DNA from: Clostridium sp. CAG:914
GTDB lineage: Bacteria; Bacillota_I; Bacilli_A; RF39; UBA660
Assembly: GCA_000437895.1 (NCBI GenBank)
Contig: FR902135.1
Coordinates: 26,244 to 90,243, forward strand
DNA: 64,000 nt
Direction of reading: 5' to 3'
Positions 52,451 to 61,155 of the stretch are shown here, piece by piece (position 1 is the first letter of the stretch; each line of letters begins with the position of its first letter). A program made the position numbers and the translations under genes. Under the pieces are notes generated by a model, which was not told the DNA's origin, searched no databases, and saw only the letters and a program-made list of their open reading frames with translations.

Positions 52451-54151
52451 ATGGATAAAAAAATGATTTTTATTGTTATTTCTTTGTTGCTTTTTATCGT
52501 GCTTATTATTTCTTTTGCTATATATAAAAAGAAGAAAAAAGAGAAGTATAAATCTATTATAGAGAAATTAGAGTATGAGAAAAATCAGTTGGTTGGTGTA
52601 CCTATATTGACTGAATTATCTAAGGTTCGTGAATTGGTTAAGACAGATATTTTAAAAGAAAAATTAAAAGAATGGGATAATACTTTTAAGGAAATTAAAG
52701 AAAATAAAATAGATGGTTTAACAGATTTTATTACAGAAACTGATTTTTTGATTGATAGAAAAGAGTATGATAAAGCATTAAAAAATATTGCTTTGATTGA
52801 GATGAATATAGAGATTATTAGAAGTCAAACTAATGAACTTATTGAAGAAATTAGGGTTATAACCAAGTCTGAAGAAAGAAATAGAAATATTGTTACTAAG
52901 CTTAAAGTTTCATATAGGGAAATAGAAAATAAGTTTGAGAGAAATATTAAAGATTATGGCCCTTTACAAGATAATATTAAGGAAAAACTTTCTTATATTG
53001 ATAAATTGTTTAGAAAGTTTGAAACATTTATGGATAGGAATGATTATATTGGTGTTGAAGAAGTGGTTATATCTTTAGAAACTGAAGTAAAAAATATGAA
53101 AGTTTATATTGATGAGACACCATATTTAGTACTTATGGCTACGGTTCTTATTCCTGGTAAAATTGAGGAATTAAATACTATGTATTATAGAATGACTAGG
53201 GATGGGTATTCTTTGGATTATTTAAATATTGAGTATAATATTAAAGAAATAAAAACTAAGGTATCTGAGATAGTTGATAATTTAATTAAGTTTGAAATAG
53301 GGGATGCTCATATTGAATTAAAGACAATGTTAGATTATTTTAATACTTTGTTTTCTAATTTTGATAAAGAAAGGGAAGCTAAGGATTTATTTAAAGAGAA
53401 TATTAAGAAATTTAAATATAAATTAGATTCTATTAATAAGATAGTATATGATATTTACATTCAGATAGATGATATAAAGAATACTTATGATTTATCTGAT
53501 GATGAAATAAATAAATTTGGTGTTATTAATAAGTCTTTAGAAAAGATAAGTGAGGATTATAAAACTTTGTATGAACATGGTAAGGGTAGAACTTTTGCTT
53601 ATTCTAAACTTGTTGTTGAGTTAGAAGGACTTACTAATAAGTTAAATAGATTACAAGATGATTTGGATTATAGGCTTAAGTCAATTACTAGTATGAAAGA
53701 TGATGAGTATAGGGCTAAAGAACAGTATGTTATGATACAGAAATTGTTGTTGCAGGCTAAGGCTAAATTAAAAGAATATAAGATTCCAATTATTCCTAAT
53801 AGTTATTTTATTGAATTTAAGGAAGCAGATGAAGCTATTAGGGAGATAGTTAAAGAAATTAATAAGAAACCTATTGTTATTAAAATATTAAATATTAGGG
53901 TAGATACAGCAAGAGATTTGGTTTTTAAAATATATAATAAGACTAATGATATGGTAAAAACAGTTATGTTGTGTGAAAGATTAATAGTATATGGTAATAG
54001 GTATAGAAGTAGTTATCAAGAAGTTGATGTTAATATTGATGAAGCTACTGATTTATTTAATAGGGGACAATATAAAAAATCTTTGGATATATTAGTTAGT
54101 ACTTTATCTGAAATTGATACTTCTATTAAAGATAGATTTGAAATTAATTAG
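52451..54151 (+). CDS. ezrA: Septation ring formation regulator EzrA
   Basis: 566 residues: a single N-terminal helix (residues 5-24) and a long spectrin-like coiled-coil region with regular Lys/Glu heptads, ending in a small globular C-terminus. It has the 'EKLEYEKNQLVGVPILTELSKV' start (in part) typical of EzrA. The protein binds FtsZ and coordinates division with wall synthesis. It is Bacilli-specific, which helps place the organism. AGGAAGTGAT precedes ATG 52451. Confidence 0.93.
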   Translation: MDKKMIFIVISLLLFIVLIISFAIYKKKKKEKYKSIIEKLEYEKNQLVGVPILTELSKVRELVKTDILKEKLKEWDNTFKEIKENKIDGLTDFITETDFLIDRKEYDKALKNIALIEMNIEIIRSQTNELIEEIRVITKSEERNRNIVTKLKVSYREIENKFERNIKDYGPLQDNIKEKLSYIDKLFRKFETFMDRNDYIGVEEVVISLETEVKNMKVYIDETPYLVLMATVLIPGKIEELNTMYYRMTRDGYSLDYLNIEYNIKEIKTKVSEIVDNLIKFEIGDAHIELKTMLDYFNTLFSNFDKEREAKDLFKENIKKFKYKLDSINKIVYDIYIQIDDIKNTYDLSDDEINKFGVINKSLEKISEDYKTLYEHGKGRTFAYSKLVVELEGLTNKLNRLQDDLDYRLKSITSMKDDEYRAKEQYVMIQKLLLQAKAKLKEYKIPIIPNSYFIEFKEADEAIREIVKEINKKPIVIKILNIRVDTARDLVFKIYNKTNDMVKTVMLCERLIVYGNRYRSSYQEVDVNIDEATDLFNRGQYKKSLDILVSTLSEIDTSIKDRFEIN

Positions 54152-54159
54152 AATGTTTA

Positions 54160-54188
54160 TTTACAAAGTGATAGTTTTATGATATTAT
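54160..54188 (+). promoter_or_regulatory. Promoter of the N/Q/P-rich protein genes
   Basis: TTTACA (54160-54165), 17-nt spacer, TGA-TATTAT extended -10 (hexamer 54183-54188). Confidence 0.65.
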
Positions 54189-54217
54189 TTTATTAGAATA
54201 TGAGGGTGATTAAAAAG

Positions 54218-55270
54218 ATGAATATAGTTGAATTTATAAAAGATAATTATATATGGTTTTTGGTAATAATACTTATTGCAATTATTACTGTAATTGGTTT
54301 TTTAGCTGATAAAAATAATGGTAAGAAAAAAGGAAAAAATATAAAAGAAGAGAGTAATAATCCTGTTAACAAAGGAAATCTTTCTATGCAAGTTCAACCT
54401 AATAATATTAATAATTCTTTAAATACTATGGCTCCTCCTAGTAATTTAGAAATTAATAATATTCCAAGTAATTCTAATTTACAAGGAAATACTGTGCCAC
54501 AACCTTTAAATGTTCAACCGATTAATACTATGGTTTCTAACCAAGAGCCTATGGTTAATAATATGACTATGCCTAGTTATGATAATTCTAAATCTAATAA
54601 TGTTAATGTAAGTACAAATTTTAATCAATTAGATAAAACGGTTAATCCGATACCTAATTTTGAAAATATAAATCAACCGGTAAGTTCAATACCAAACTTT
54701 GGATCGACAAATCAATCAGTAAGTCCTATACCAAATTTTGGACAGGCTGTAGTTCAAGAACCAGTTTCTAATTTAGGTAGTGTAACTCCTATAATGAATC
54801 AAGTTCCAAATTTTGAGCAACCAGTACAACAGGTAAATCCAATTCCAAATTTTGGTCAAGTAAACCAATCCGTAGTTCAGGAGCCAGTACCAAATTTAAG
54901 TAGTGTAACTCCTATAATGAATCAGGTTCCAAATTTTGAACAACCTATGCAGCAAATAAATCCAGTACCTAATTTTAATCAGGTAAACCAATCTGGCGTT
55001 CAGGAACCAGTCTCTAATTTAGGTAATGTAACTCCTATAGTGAATCAAGTTCCAAATTTTGAACAACCTATGCAGCAAGTAAATCCAGTACCTAATTTTT
55101 CTTATCAAACTGTAAATAATAATAGTTCTTTAGATGCTCAGTCAATTACGCAGCCAAATAATCAAAATATTGGTGTTCCTAATGCTGTTAATCAAGATAT
55201 GGTAAATCCTACTATGAATAGTGGTGGTTTTGTCTATAGTCCACAACAAAATAATAATGGTGGTGTATAA
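54218..55270 (+). CDS. Membrane-anchored N/Q/P-rich repeat protein
   Basis: 350 residues from ATG 54218. One N-terminal helix (about 9-28) and a long disordered, Asn/Gln/Pro/Val-rich region. The core has three near-identical 41-residue repeats, each with QEPV, VTPI, NQVPNFEQP, NPxPNF and NQS motifs. Shorter degenerate repeats (SxIPNFG) precede them. No family recognised. The gene overlaps nothing and is followed 1 nt later by a second, similar protein with a C-terminal helix, so the two may partner (inference). Confidence 0.75.
   Translation: MNIVEFIKDNYIWFLVIILIAIITVIGFLADKNNGKKKGKNIKEESNNPVNKGNLSMQVQPNNINNSLNTMAPPSNLEINNIPSNSNLQGNTVPQPLNVQPINTMVSNQEPMVNNMTMPSYDNSKSNNVNVSTNFNQLDKTVNPIPNFENINQPVSSIPNFGSTNQSVSPIPNFGQAVVQEPVSNLGSVTPIMNQVPNFEQPVQQVNPIPNFGQVNQSVVQEPVPNLSSVTPIMNQVPNFEQPMQQINPVPNFNQVNQSGVQEPVSNLGNVTPIVNQVPNFEQPMQQVNPVPNFSYQTVNNNSSLDAQSITQPNNQNIGVPNAVNQDMVNPTMNSGGFVYSPQQNNNGGV
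54749..55117 (+). repeat. Three tandem 123-bp coding repeats
   Basis: Units begin at 54749, 54872 and 54995, exactly 123 bp apart, and encode 41 residues each. The high identity keeps the reading frame and suggests recent expansion or contraction. Confidence 0.85.
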
Positions 55271-55271
55271 A

Positions 55272-55586
55272 ATGAATGAATCGGCAAATAATAATCAATT
55301 TAACGGTATGAATACTAATAATGGTACATACAACAATCAAAACTTTAGTGTTCAAGATAATAATACTTCTCAAAATACAAATGTTACTACTAATGTGTAT
55401 TCTGATAATGGAACTAATATTATAAATGATAGTACAGTGTATAATAAACCTGTTACAAATAAAAAGAAGACAGTTAGGATATCTTCAGAAATGAAAGTTT
55501 TTATGGTAATTATTGTAATATTATTTGTTGCTATAATGTTTTTGCCATCTATTTACGATTTATTTAGTAAGTTGTTTAATCATTAA
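55272..55586 (+). CDS. Asn-rich tail-anchored protein
   Basis: 104 residues from ATG 55272, immediately after the stop of the repeat protein. An Asn/Thr-rich disordered part (about 1-65) leads to a basic patch (KKKTVR) and a C-terminal helix (about 75-95), giving a tail-anchored topology. No family recognised. Its 3' end overlaps the convergent RNHCP gene by 11 nt. Confidence 0.68.
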   Translation: MNESANNNQFNGMNTNNGTYNNQNFSVQDNNTSQNTNVTTNVYSDNGTNIINDSTVYNKPVTNKKKTVRISSEMKVFMVIIVILFVAIMFLPSIYDLFSKLFNH

Positions 55587-55881
55587 TCACAGATAGTTTT
55601 ACTATTAAATCGTAGTTGTCATCATTTGCTATAATATTTTTATGTATTTTATTACAAGATGTACACTTATAAATTATTTTATAAGTGTTTTTAAATTTTT
55701 CTATTCCTATGGGTTCTAGTAATCCTTTACATGTATTTTTTCTATCTCCTGGTAAAATATCAACGTGTTTTGAGTATAAGCAATATGGACAATGATCTCT
55801 TGCTGTATAGTTTAATTTATTTACTTTTTGGTGGCAATTTTCACATATAAATTCTTCATCTATCATATTAAATCTTTTCAT
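55576..55881 (-). CDS. RNHCP domain protein
   Basis: 101 residues. 'FICENCHQKV' followed by 'ARDHCPYCLYSKHVDILPGDR', 'CKGLLEPIGI' and 'YKCTSCNKIHKN' gives three zinc-binding Cys pairs, the RNHCP signature. Function of the domain is not established; nucleic-acid binding is usually assumed. Overlaps the 3' end of the preceding plus-strand gene. Confidence 0.92.
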   Translation of the reverse strand: MKRFNMIDEEFICENCHQKVNKLNYTARDHCPYCLYSKHVDILPGDRKNTCKGLLEPIGIEKFKNTYKIIYKCTSCNKIHKNIIANDDNYDLIVKLSVIND

Positions 55882-55959
55882 ACTTTTACTCCTTTTAATT
55901 AAATGATATCAATCATAATTTTTTTTGTCAATAAAAATAAAAAATAATATAATTTGGTA

Positions 55960-55988
55960 TTGTCAAAGATAAATAAATGTGTTATATT
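55960..55988 (+). promoter_or_regulatory. tRNA promoter
   Basis: TTGTCA (55960-55965), 17-nt spacer, TGT-TATATT extended -10 (hexamer 55983-55988), 20 nt before the tRNA. Confidence 0.7.
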
Positions 55989-56007
55989 TATATTGCACTT
56001 GATTTAT

Positions 56008-56084
56008 GGCGAGATAGCTCAGTTGGCTAGAGCATACGGTTCATACCCGTAGGGTCGAGGGTTCGAATCCCCCTCTCGCTACCA
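56008..56084 (+). tRNA. Elongator tRNA-Met (CAT anticodon)
   Basis: 77 nt with encoded CCA. Acceptor GGCGAGA pairs with TCTCGCT, with a G1-U72 pair rather than the C1-A72 mismatch of initiator tRNA. The anticodon stem is TACGG/CCGTA around TTCATAC. The T-loop is GGTTCGAATCC. It closely resembles Bacillus elongator tRNA-Met. A CAT-anticodon tRNA-Ile2 (lysidine-modified) is a less likely alternative. Confidence 0.94.
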
Positions 56085-56096
56085 ATTATGTTATTT

Positions 56097-56124
56097 ACTA
56101 GATATAGAATATCTAGTTTTTTTA
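56097..56124 (+). terminator. tRNA terminator
   Basis: ACTAGATAT (56097-56105), AGA loop, ATATCTAGT (56109-56117), T-run. Confidence 0.85.
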
Positions 56125-56295
56125 TTAAAAAAAGTTATTGTAGATTATTTTAAAAGTATATGTTAATATATAAATAGAATTAAGTTATTATCTGATTTAA
56201 TTTAAGTTTAGGAATATCTATTATGTTCGTACTGATATAGAATATACTTGGATATTATGTTCAAGTTTTTATTTAAAAAAGGGTGGAGTATAAAT

Positions 56296-56766
56296 ATGAA
56301 TGAAAAGTTAGTTGTAGAAAAATTAATACAAAGAGGGGAAACTATTTCTTCTATGGAATCATGTACAGGTGGTTATTTTGCAAGTACTATTACTTGTGTG
56401 AGTGGTTCATCTAAGGTTCTTGAATTTTCAGCTGTTACTTATTCTAATGAATACAAAATTAAGATGGGTGTTAATAGAACTACAATAGATATGTATTCTG
56501 TCTATAGTAGTGAAGTGGCTGGGGAAATGGCTAAGTGCATTAGTGAATTTTCTAAGAGTAGTTATGGAGTAGGGATTACTGGTAAAATAAATGAGGTTGA
56601 TCCTAATAACTTAGTTGGTGCTAATAATATAGTATATGTTTCGATTTATTGTGCTAAGGATAATAATTTTATTGATATGGAGTTAGTTGTTCCTTCAGAT
56701 AGTAGGAAAAAAGTTAAGGAATTTATTGTAGATAATATATTAAAAAAATTATTAGAAATATTATAA
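56296..56766 (+). CDS. CinA C-terminal domain protein (nicotinamide-nucleotide amidase-like)
   Basis: 156 residues from ATG 56296 with AAAGGGTGGAG upstream. 'SSMESCTGGYFASTITCVSGSS' (in part) is the active-site motif of CinA-C/PncC. The later loop reads GITGKINEVDPNN instead of the usual GITGxAGP, so activity may be altered. The N-terminal MoCF-like domain of full CinA is missing, as in stand-alone PncC. It follows the tRNA gene by about 200 bp. Confidence 0.85.
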   Translation: MNEKLVVEKLIQRGETISSMESCTGGYFASTITCVSGSSKVLEFSAVTYSNEYKIKMGVNRTTIDMYSVYSSEVAGEMAKCISEFSKSSYGVGITGKINEVDPNNLVGANNIVYVSIYCAKDNNFIDMELVVPSDSRKKVKEFIVDNILKKLLEIL

Positions 56767-56801
56767 AAATAAAAAAGAATATTGTGTATTCTTTTTTATT
56801 T
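56767..56801. terminator. Bidirectional terminator
   Basis: AAATAAAAAAGAATA (56767-56781) pairs with TATTCTTTTTTATTT (56787-56801), a 15-bp perfect stem. Confidence 0.9.
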
Positions 56802-57835
56802 TATGGTAATAGTCCAAATCCTGATACTACGCTTCTTCCACCAATAACTCTTTCTCCAAAGACATTAAGTGGGTTATTTATTAATTTATTATTAATAACT
56901 AGTTGTGAAGATGTTCCACCATCTAAATTTGCTGCGTTGTAAGCGCCATATTTTTCTAGTGTATCAGCTATTTCTATTAGGGTAGGTCCTCTACTGTGAA
57001 CACCATCTGTAACTAAGAATAGTATTATGCCATCTTTTCTTTGAGCAATGGCTACACGAGCTGCTCTATCATATCCGCCTGCTCCAGAACTGTTAGTGAT
57101 TTTTTGTCCATTTACAATTAAGAAAGGTCCAAATTCTAATCCATCACGTATTCCTGATGCTACTGCTTCTTCACCTGTTGCATTAATTAGTGATAGTTTA
57201 TTTTCGTATGTAATTCCTATTATGTTACCGCGTTTTTCACTATCAGACCATATAACTTCACCATCTTTGATTATATATCCAATAGGTATATCAGAGCCCA
57301 TTCCATAGTCAACAAATCCACCACCATTTATGCATACAAGTCCATTATATCTTTTGCACATCTTTAGAACAGATTCTTGTCCATTACCTGTATTAAATGA
57401 TTTAGATGTTATGGCAGTTACTTTTGATGGGTCGTATATAGCTACTAGGTATGCATCATACTTAGAAATTTTAATATTAATTAGTTTATAGTCTTCATTT
57501 CCTTCATTTCTTACTAATATAGCTTTATCATATTCATCTTTATATATTTTTTTATCACTAGTATCAATAATTATGTCATCAAGATTTATTTCTTCAGATG
57601 GAACTATATATGAGTTAAGTGCTACAACTTTACTTACTTCTTCTTCACTATAGAAGGTATAAGCAATATACTGATGTGTTTTAGTAACCATTGCTGTAGA
57701 TATTATCATATTTTTGAAATCTGTATATGGTCCATAGAATAGAAAGAAACAACCAGCTACAAAGATATCAATAATGATCATAACAATGGTAAACCAATTT
57801 AATTTTCTTTTCTTTTTTTTGTTAACTTTTTTCAT
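56801..57835 (-). CDS. NAGPA-type phosphodiester glycosidase family protein
   Basis: 344 residues. A basic N-terminus and one membrane helix (about 14-35) precede an extracellular domain of the phosphodiester glycosidase family: 'LVCINGGGFVDYGMGSDIPIG' (in part), 'FLVTDGVHSRGPTLIEIA' and 'NAANLDGGTSSQLVI'. Related Firmicute proteins act on wall polymers or exopolysaccharide. It lies 2 nt downstream of another exported protein gene on the same strand, so the two form an operon. Confidence 0.9.
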   Translation of the reverse strand: MKKVNKKKKRKLNWFTIVMIIIDIFVAGCFFLFYGPYTDFKNMIISTAMVTKTHQYIAYTFYSEEEVSKVVALNSYIVPSEEINLDDIIIDTSDKKIYKDEYDKAILVRNEGNEDYKLINIKISKYDAYLVAIYDPSKVTAITSKSFNTGNGQESVLKMCKRYNGLVCINGGGFVDYGMGSDIPIGYIIKDGEVIWSDSEKRGNIIGITYENKLSLINATGEEAVASGIRDGLEFGPFLIVNGQKITNSSGAGGYDRAARVAIAQRKDGIILFLVTDGVHSRGPTLIEIADTLEKYGAYNAANLDGGTSSQLVINNKLINNPLNVFGERVIGGRSVVSGFGLLP

Positions 57836-57837
57836 AT

Positions 57838-59139
57838 TTAATCCTCCAATATAAATGGATCATTTAAAGTACCATTTCCTTTAAATTTGTTTTCTTTACT
57901 GATACTGATGGTTGGTCTTATATGTCTTTTTACGCCAATTCTTGATTTTGCAAGAATTGAATTATAAATATATACTCCATCATCAATTGGTGTTGTTAAG
58001 TAATAGTTTGCTAAGTCGCTATTAAATTTTAAATCACTAATATTAAGTAATCCTATGTAACATTCAGTATATTTACTTAAAACGTCTTTATAACTATTTT
58101 CATATTTGCCAATATAATATTTTCCTTTAACTAGTTTATCTTTGTATGGTAATTCTTCATAGTAAGTATTATTTAGATAATATGCAAGAGAGTAAGTATC
58201 ATTTTCATCATATATATTTGAATTGTTACTAAAATATCTACTTGTAGTAACTAACTTTGTTGATTCTAGTTTTATAACATCTTTTTCTATGTCATATACT
58301 TGATATAAGTCGTTATCTAGTTTTACATAAGAACTAACTCTTACATCTTTTATATCCTCTTTTACAATATATGGATTTTCTTTTGTGCCTGTTCCACTTA
58401 ATAAAACATTATTGTTGGCTAAAGTTACGACAGGTTTAACTAAATAGTTAATATTAGGTTTTGATAATGTTATGGTATTACTTGAGGTGTGCCAAGCTTT
58501 ATTTGCAGCACTACTTGAATTTGCTAGCCATATTTTTTCATCTTCTTTAGATAAGAATGTTTTATCATCAATAATACTGTTTACATAGTCAGAAATATCT
58601 AGTAGAGATATATAATTATCTAGATTCATTTTGCTACATGAAATAGTTGTCATACTGTTGATATCGTCTTCACAAATAGTTGTTTTGGCTAATTTTTCGG
58701 TATTAAAAGATTTTATAAAAATGTCATTTAGATAATTAAAAATATCTGATTTTGTAAATGCGGTATATTCTTCATTCCATGGTAAGATATTTATATGGTC
58801 ATCTAGCATCATAACAATAGTATTATCACTTTTAATCTTAATAATACGCCATAACATATTAGAGAAACTAACATAGTTATCTACATTTTCACCTTTATAT
58901 ATGGTATTACCATTTATTCTATATGCACCATTTCCTTCATATACTAATGAAGTATTTGCTAGAATATCTGTTGCCATATAAACTGTTGATTCTCCATCTA
59001 TTTTTGGATTATATATTTTATAATATTTTATTAATCTTTTTCCATAAAAAATAAAACATCCTATAATAAATAATATACTAATAATACAGAATATTTTTTG
59101 GATACTTATTTTTCTTTTAATTTTACACTTCTTTTTCAT
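57838..59139 (-). CDS. Two-domain exported surface protein, function unknown
   Basis: 433 residues. One N-terminal membrane helix, then two similar extracellular halves. Each half ends with the same short motif: 'GTGTKENPYIV' (about residue 255) and 'GNGTLNDPFIL' (C-terminal end). 'SFSNMLWRIIKIKSDNTIVM' in the first half resembles DUF6273-like domains. It overlaps nothing and is followed 2 nt later by the NAGPA-type gene. A role in the envelope is likely; nothing more specific can be read. Confidence 0.72.
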   Translation of the reverse strand: MKKKCKIKRKISIQKIFCIISILFIIGCFIFYGKRLIKYYKIYNPKIDGESTVYMATDILANTSLVYEGNGAYRINGNTIYKGENVDNYVSFSNMLWRIIKIKSDNTIVMMLDDHINILPWNEEYTAFTKSDIFNYLNDIFIKSFNTEKLAKTTICEDDINSMTTISCSKMNLDNYISLLDISDYVNSIIDDKTFLSKEDEKIWLANSSSAANKAWHTSSNTITLSKPNINYLVKPVVTLANNNVLLSGTGTKENPYIVKEDIKDVRVSSYVKLDNDLYQVYDIEKDVIKLESTKLVTTSRYFSNNSNIYDENDTYSLAYYLNNTYYEELPYKDKLVKGKYYIGKYENSYKDVLSKYTECYIGLLNISDLKFNSDLANYYLTTPIDDGVYIYNSILAKSRIGVKRHIRPTISISKENKFKGNGTLNDPFILED

Positions 59140-59259
59140 ACTTTTACCTCGTTTCTTATTATATCATCTATGTTATTTTTAGACAATATTTTTTAATTAT
59201 TTAATTTATCTTTACATATTAATATATTGTTATTAGATAATGGGGTATAGAAAAAAAGA

Positions 59260-60966
59260 TTACTTATTGGTAATCTCAGTTTTTCTATTTTCATAAAATC
59301 CCTTTATATCCATAATTACTGGTAATATAATTGGAACTCTACCAATTTTTTCGTTTAGGATAGGAACAAGTTCATTAATTAATTCTTGTTTGATTTCAGA
59401 AAAATTAATGGTTTTATTTTTTAACATTTTATTAATTATTTTTTCACTAATTTTTTGTAATTCTTTGATTAAATCTAAATTGTCATTTACTAATATATAT
59501 CCGCGGGTAGTAATTAATGGTGGACTTAATAATTGTTTGTTTTTAGAGTCTATATTTATAATTATTGATAAGATACCGTTATTTGACATTAATACTCTAT
59601 CTTTTATAACAACGTTACTAACATCTCCAACTCTTGAACCATCTACATATACTGAAGTTGCTTGAATATGTCCTTTTTTTACAATTGAGGTATTGGAAAT
59701 ATTTAAAATGTCTCCATTTTCTAATATAAAGGTGTTTTTCTTTGGTATACCACAGTCAATAGCTAAGTCGGCATGTTCTTTTAACATTCTGTATTCTCCA
59801 TGATATGGTGCAAAATATTCGGGATTAAATAGTCTTATCATTAATTTTAATTCTTCCTGATTAGCATGTCCTGATGAATGTATTTCTTGATTAATGCTAT
59901 TGGTAAATACTTTTACTCCTTTTAGGTATAATTTATTGATTGTTTTTGATACGGAAGAGGAGTTACCTGGTATTGGTGAAGATGAGAAAATAACAATATC
60001 ATTAGGTATAAGTTTAATGTGTTTATGAGTTCCATTGGCAATTCTTGATAAAGCGGCAAGTGGTTCACCTTGACTACCTGTACATAATAGGCATACTTTG
60101 CTAGGATTTAATTGGTTAGCTTCTTCTGCTGATATAAATATACTTTTATCTTTTATATATCCACATTTTATAGCTATTTCGATAGATGTTTCCATACTTC
60201 TACCAAATAGAGCTATTTTTCTTTTATTAATTTTACAAGTTTCTACAATGTGTTTAAGTCTATATATATTTGAAGCAAATGTTGCTAAGATTATTCTGTT
60301 ATTTTGGTAGTTAGAAAATATTTCTCCAAGATTTTCATCTACTTTGGATTCGCTAACAGAAATGCCACTTACTAATGCATTAGTAGAATCACTCATTAAT
60401 AGTTTTACTCCCTTTTTACCAATTTCTGCCATTTTATGTAAATTAGCCATTGGTCCTATTGGTGTAAAATCAAATTTAAAATCTCCAGTCATTACTATAA
60501 CTCCATTAGGAGAAGTAATAGCTAGACCATGAGAGTCTGGTATAGAGTGTGTTGTTCTAAAAAATTCAATATTAAAGTATTTTGTTTTAACGGTTGTATT
60601 TTCATCATAAATTTTAATATTTTTATATTTTATATTTCTTTCTTCTAATTTTTTTAAGATAAGTTCTTTAGCTTGAACTGGAGCATATATTTTTGGAATA
60701 TTTATTTGGTTAAGTAAAAATGGTATTCCTCCAATGTGGTCTTCATGACCATGTGTTATAAATAGTCCTTTTATCATATTTTCATGTTCTTTTAAATAAC
60801 TAAAGTCTGGTATAACATAGTCAATACCTAATAAATCGTCTTCTGGAAACATTACTCCTGCATCAACGATAATAATTTCATTATTGTGTTTAACACAATA
60901 CATATTTTTTCCTACTTCTCCAAGGCCTCCTAGGGCAAATACTTGGGTTGTTTTTTCTTTATTCAT
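59260..60966 (-). CDS. rnjA: Ribonuclease J1
   Basis: 568 residues from ATG 60966; the in-frame GTG at 60975 is part of the GTGAGGA ribosome binding site. Metallo-beta-lactamase motifs are complete: 'THGHEDHIGG', 'HSIPDSHG', 'MTGDFKFD', and the beta-CASP 'SGHANQEELKLMI' and 'PYHGEYRML'. It is a 5'-3' exo- and endonuclease central to mRNA turnover. It is divergent from a degenerate RNase J2 gene. Confidence 0.96.
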   Translation of the reverse strand: MNKEKTTQVFALGGLGEVGKNMYCVKHNNEIIIVDAGVMFPEDDLLGIDYVIPDFSYLKEHENMIKGLFITHGHEDHIGGIPFLLNQINIPKIYAPVQAKELILKKLEERNIKYKNIKIYDENTTVKTKYFNIEFFRTTHSIPDSHGLAITSPNGVIVMTGDFKFDFTPIGPMANLHKMAEIGKKGVKLLMSDSTNALVSGISVSESKVDENLGEIFSNYQNNRIILATFASNIYRLKHIVETCKINKRKIALFGRSMETSIEIAIKCGYIKDKSIFISAEEANQLNPSKVCLLCTGSQGEPLAALSRIANGTHKHIKLIPNDIVIFSSSPIPGNSSSVSKTINKLYLKGVKVFTNSINQEIHSSGHANQEELKLMIRLFNPEYFAPYHGEYRMLKEHADLAIDCGIPKKNTFILENGDILNISNTSIVKKGHIQATSVYVDGSRVGDVSNVVIKDRVLMSNNGILSIIINIDSKNKQLLSPPLITTRGYILVNDNLDLIKELQKISEKIINKMLKNKTINFSEIKQELINELVPILNEKIGRVPIILPVIMDIKGFYENRKTEITNK

Positions 60967-61040
60967 AATCCTCACTTTCTTGTAAAATTTTGACCGATAT
61001 AAAATAAATAATATAAATTTTAAAGATTAACACGTTACAA

Positions 61041-61069
61041 ATTATATCATAATTAAAAAGTAAAATCAA
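61041..61069 (-). promoter_or_regulatory. rnjA promoter
   Basis: Minus strand: TTGATT (61069-61064), 17-nt spacer, TATAAT (61046-61041). Confidence 0.7.
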
Positions 61070-61089
61070 CTGTTATCTTTTGATGACGT

Positions 61090-61118
61090 TTGACAATAGT
61101 AATTTTTTTTGTTATAAT
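61090..61118 (+). promoter_or_regulatory. Promoter of the RNase J2-like gene
   Basis: Perfect consensus: TTGACA (61090-61095), 17-nt spacer, TATAAT (61113-61118). Confidence 0.8.
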
Positions 61119-61155
61119 TTTTTAGTCTTTTATACTTTATTTGGAAAGGAGAAAA

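Noticed and set aside
54749..55117. CRISPR array
   Set aside because: The repeats are 123 bp, contiguous without spacers and encode protein in frame.
55895..55915. TGATATCA-like site before the RNHCP gene as part of the element's operator family
   Set aside because: A single 8-bp palindrome in A/T-rich DNA, far from the element and without the paired arrangement.
56008..56084. tRNA-Met as an integration site
   Set aside because: No duplicated tRNA 3' end or integrase gene is seen downstream; the flanks look native with a normal terminator.
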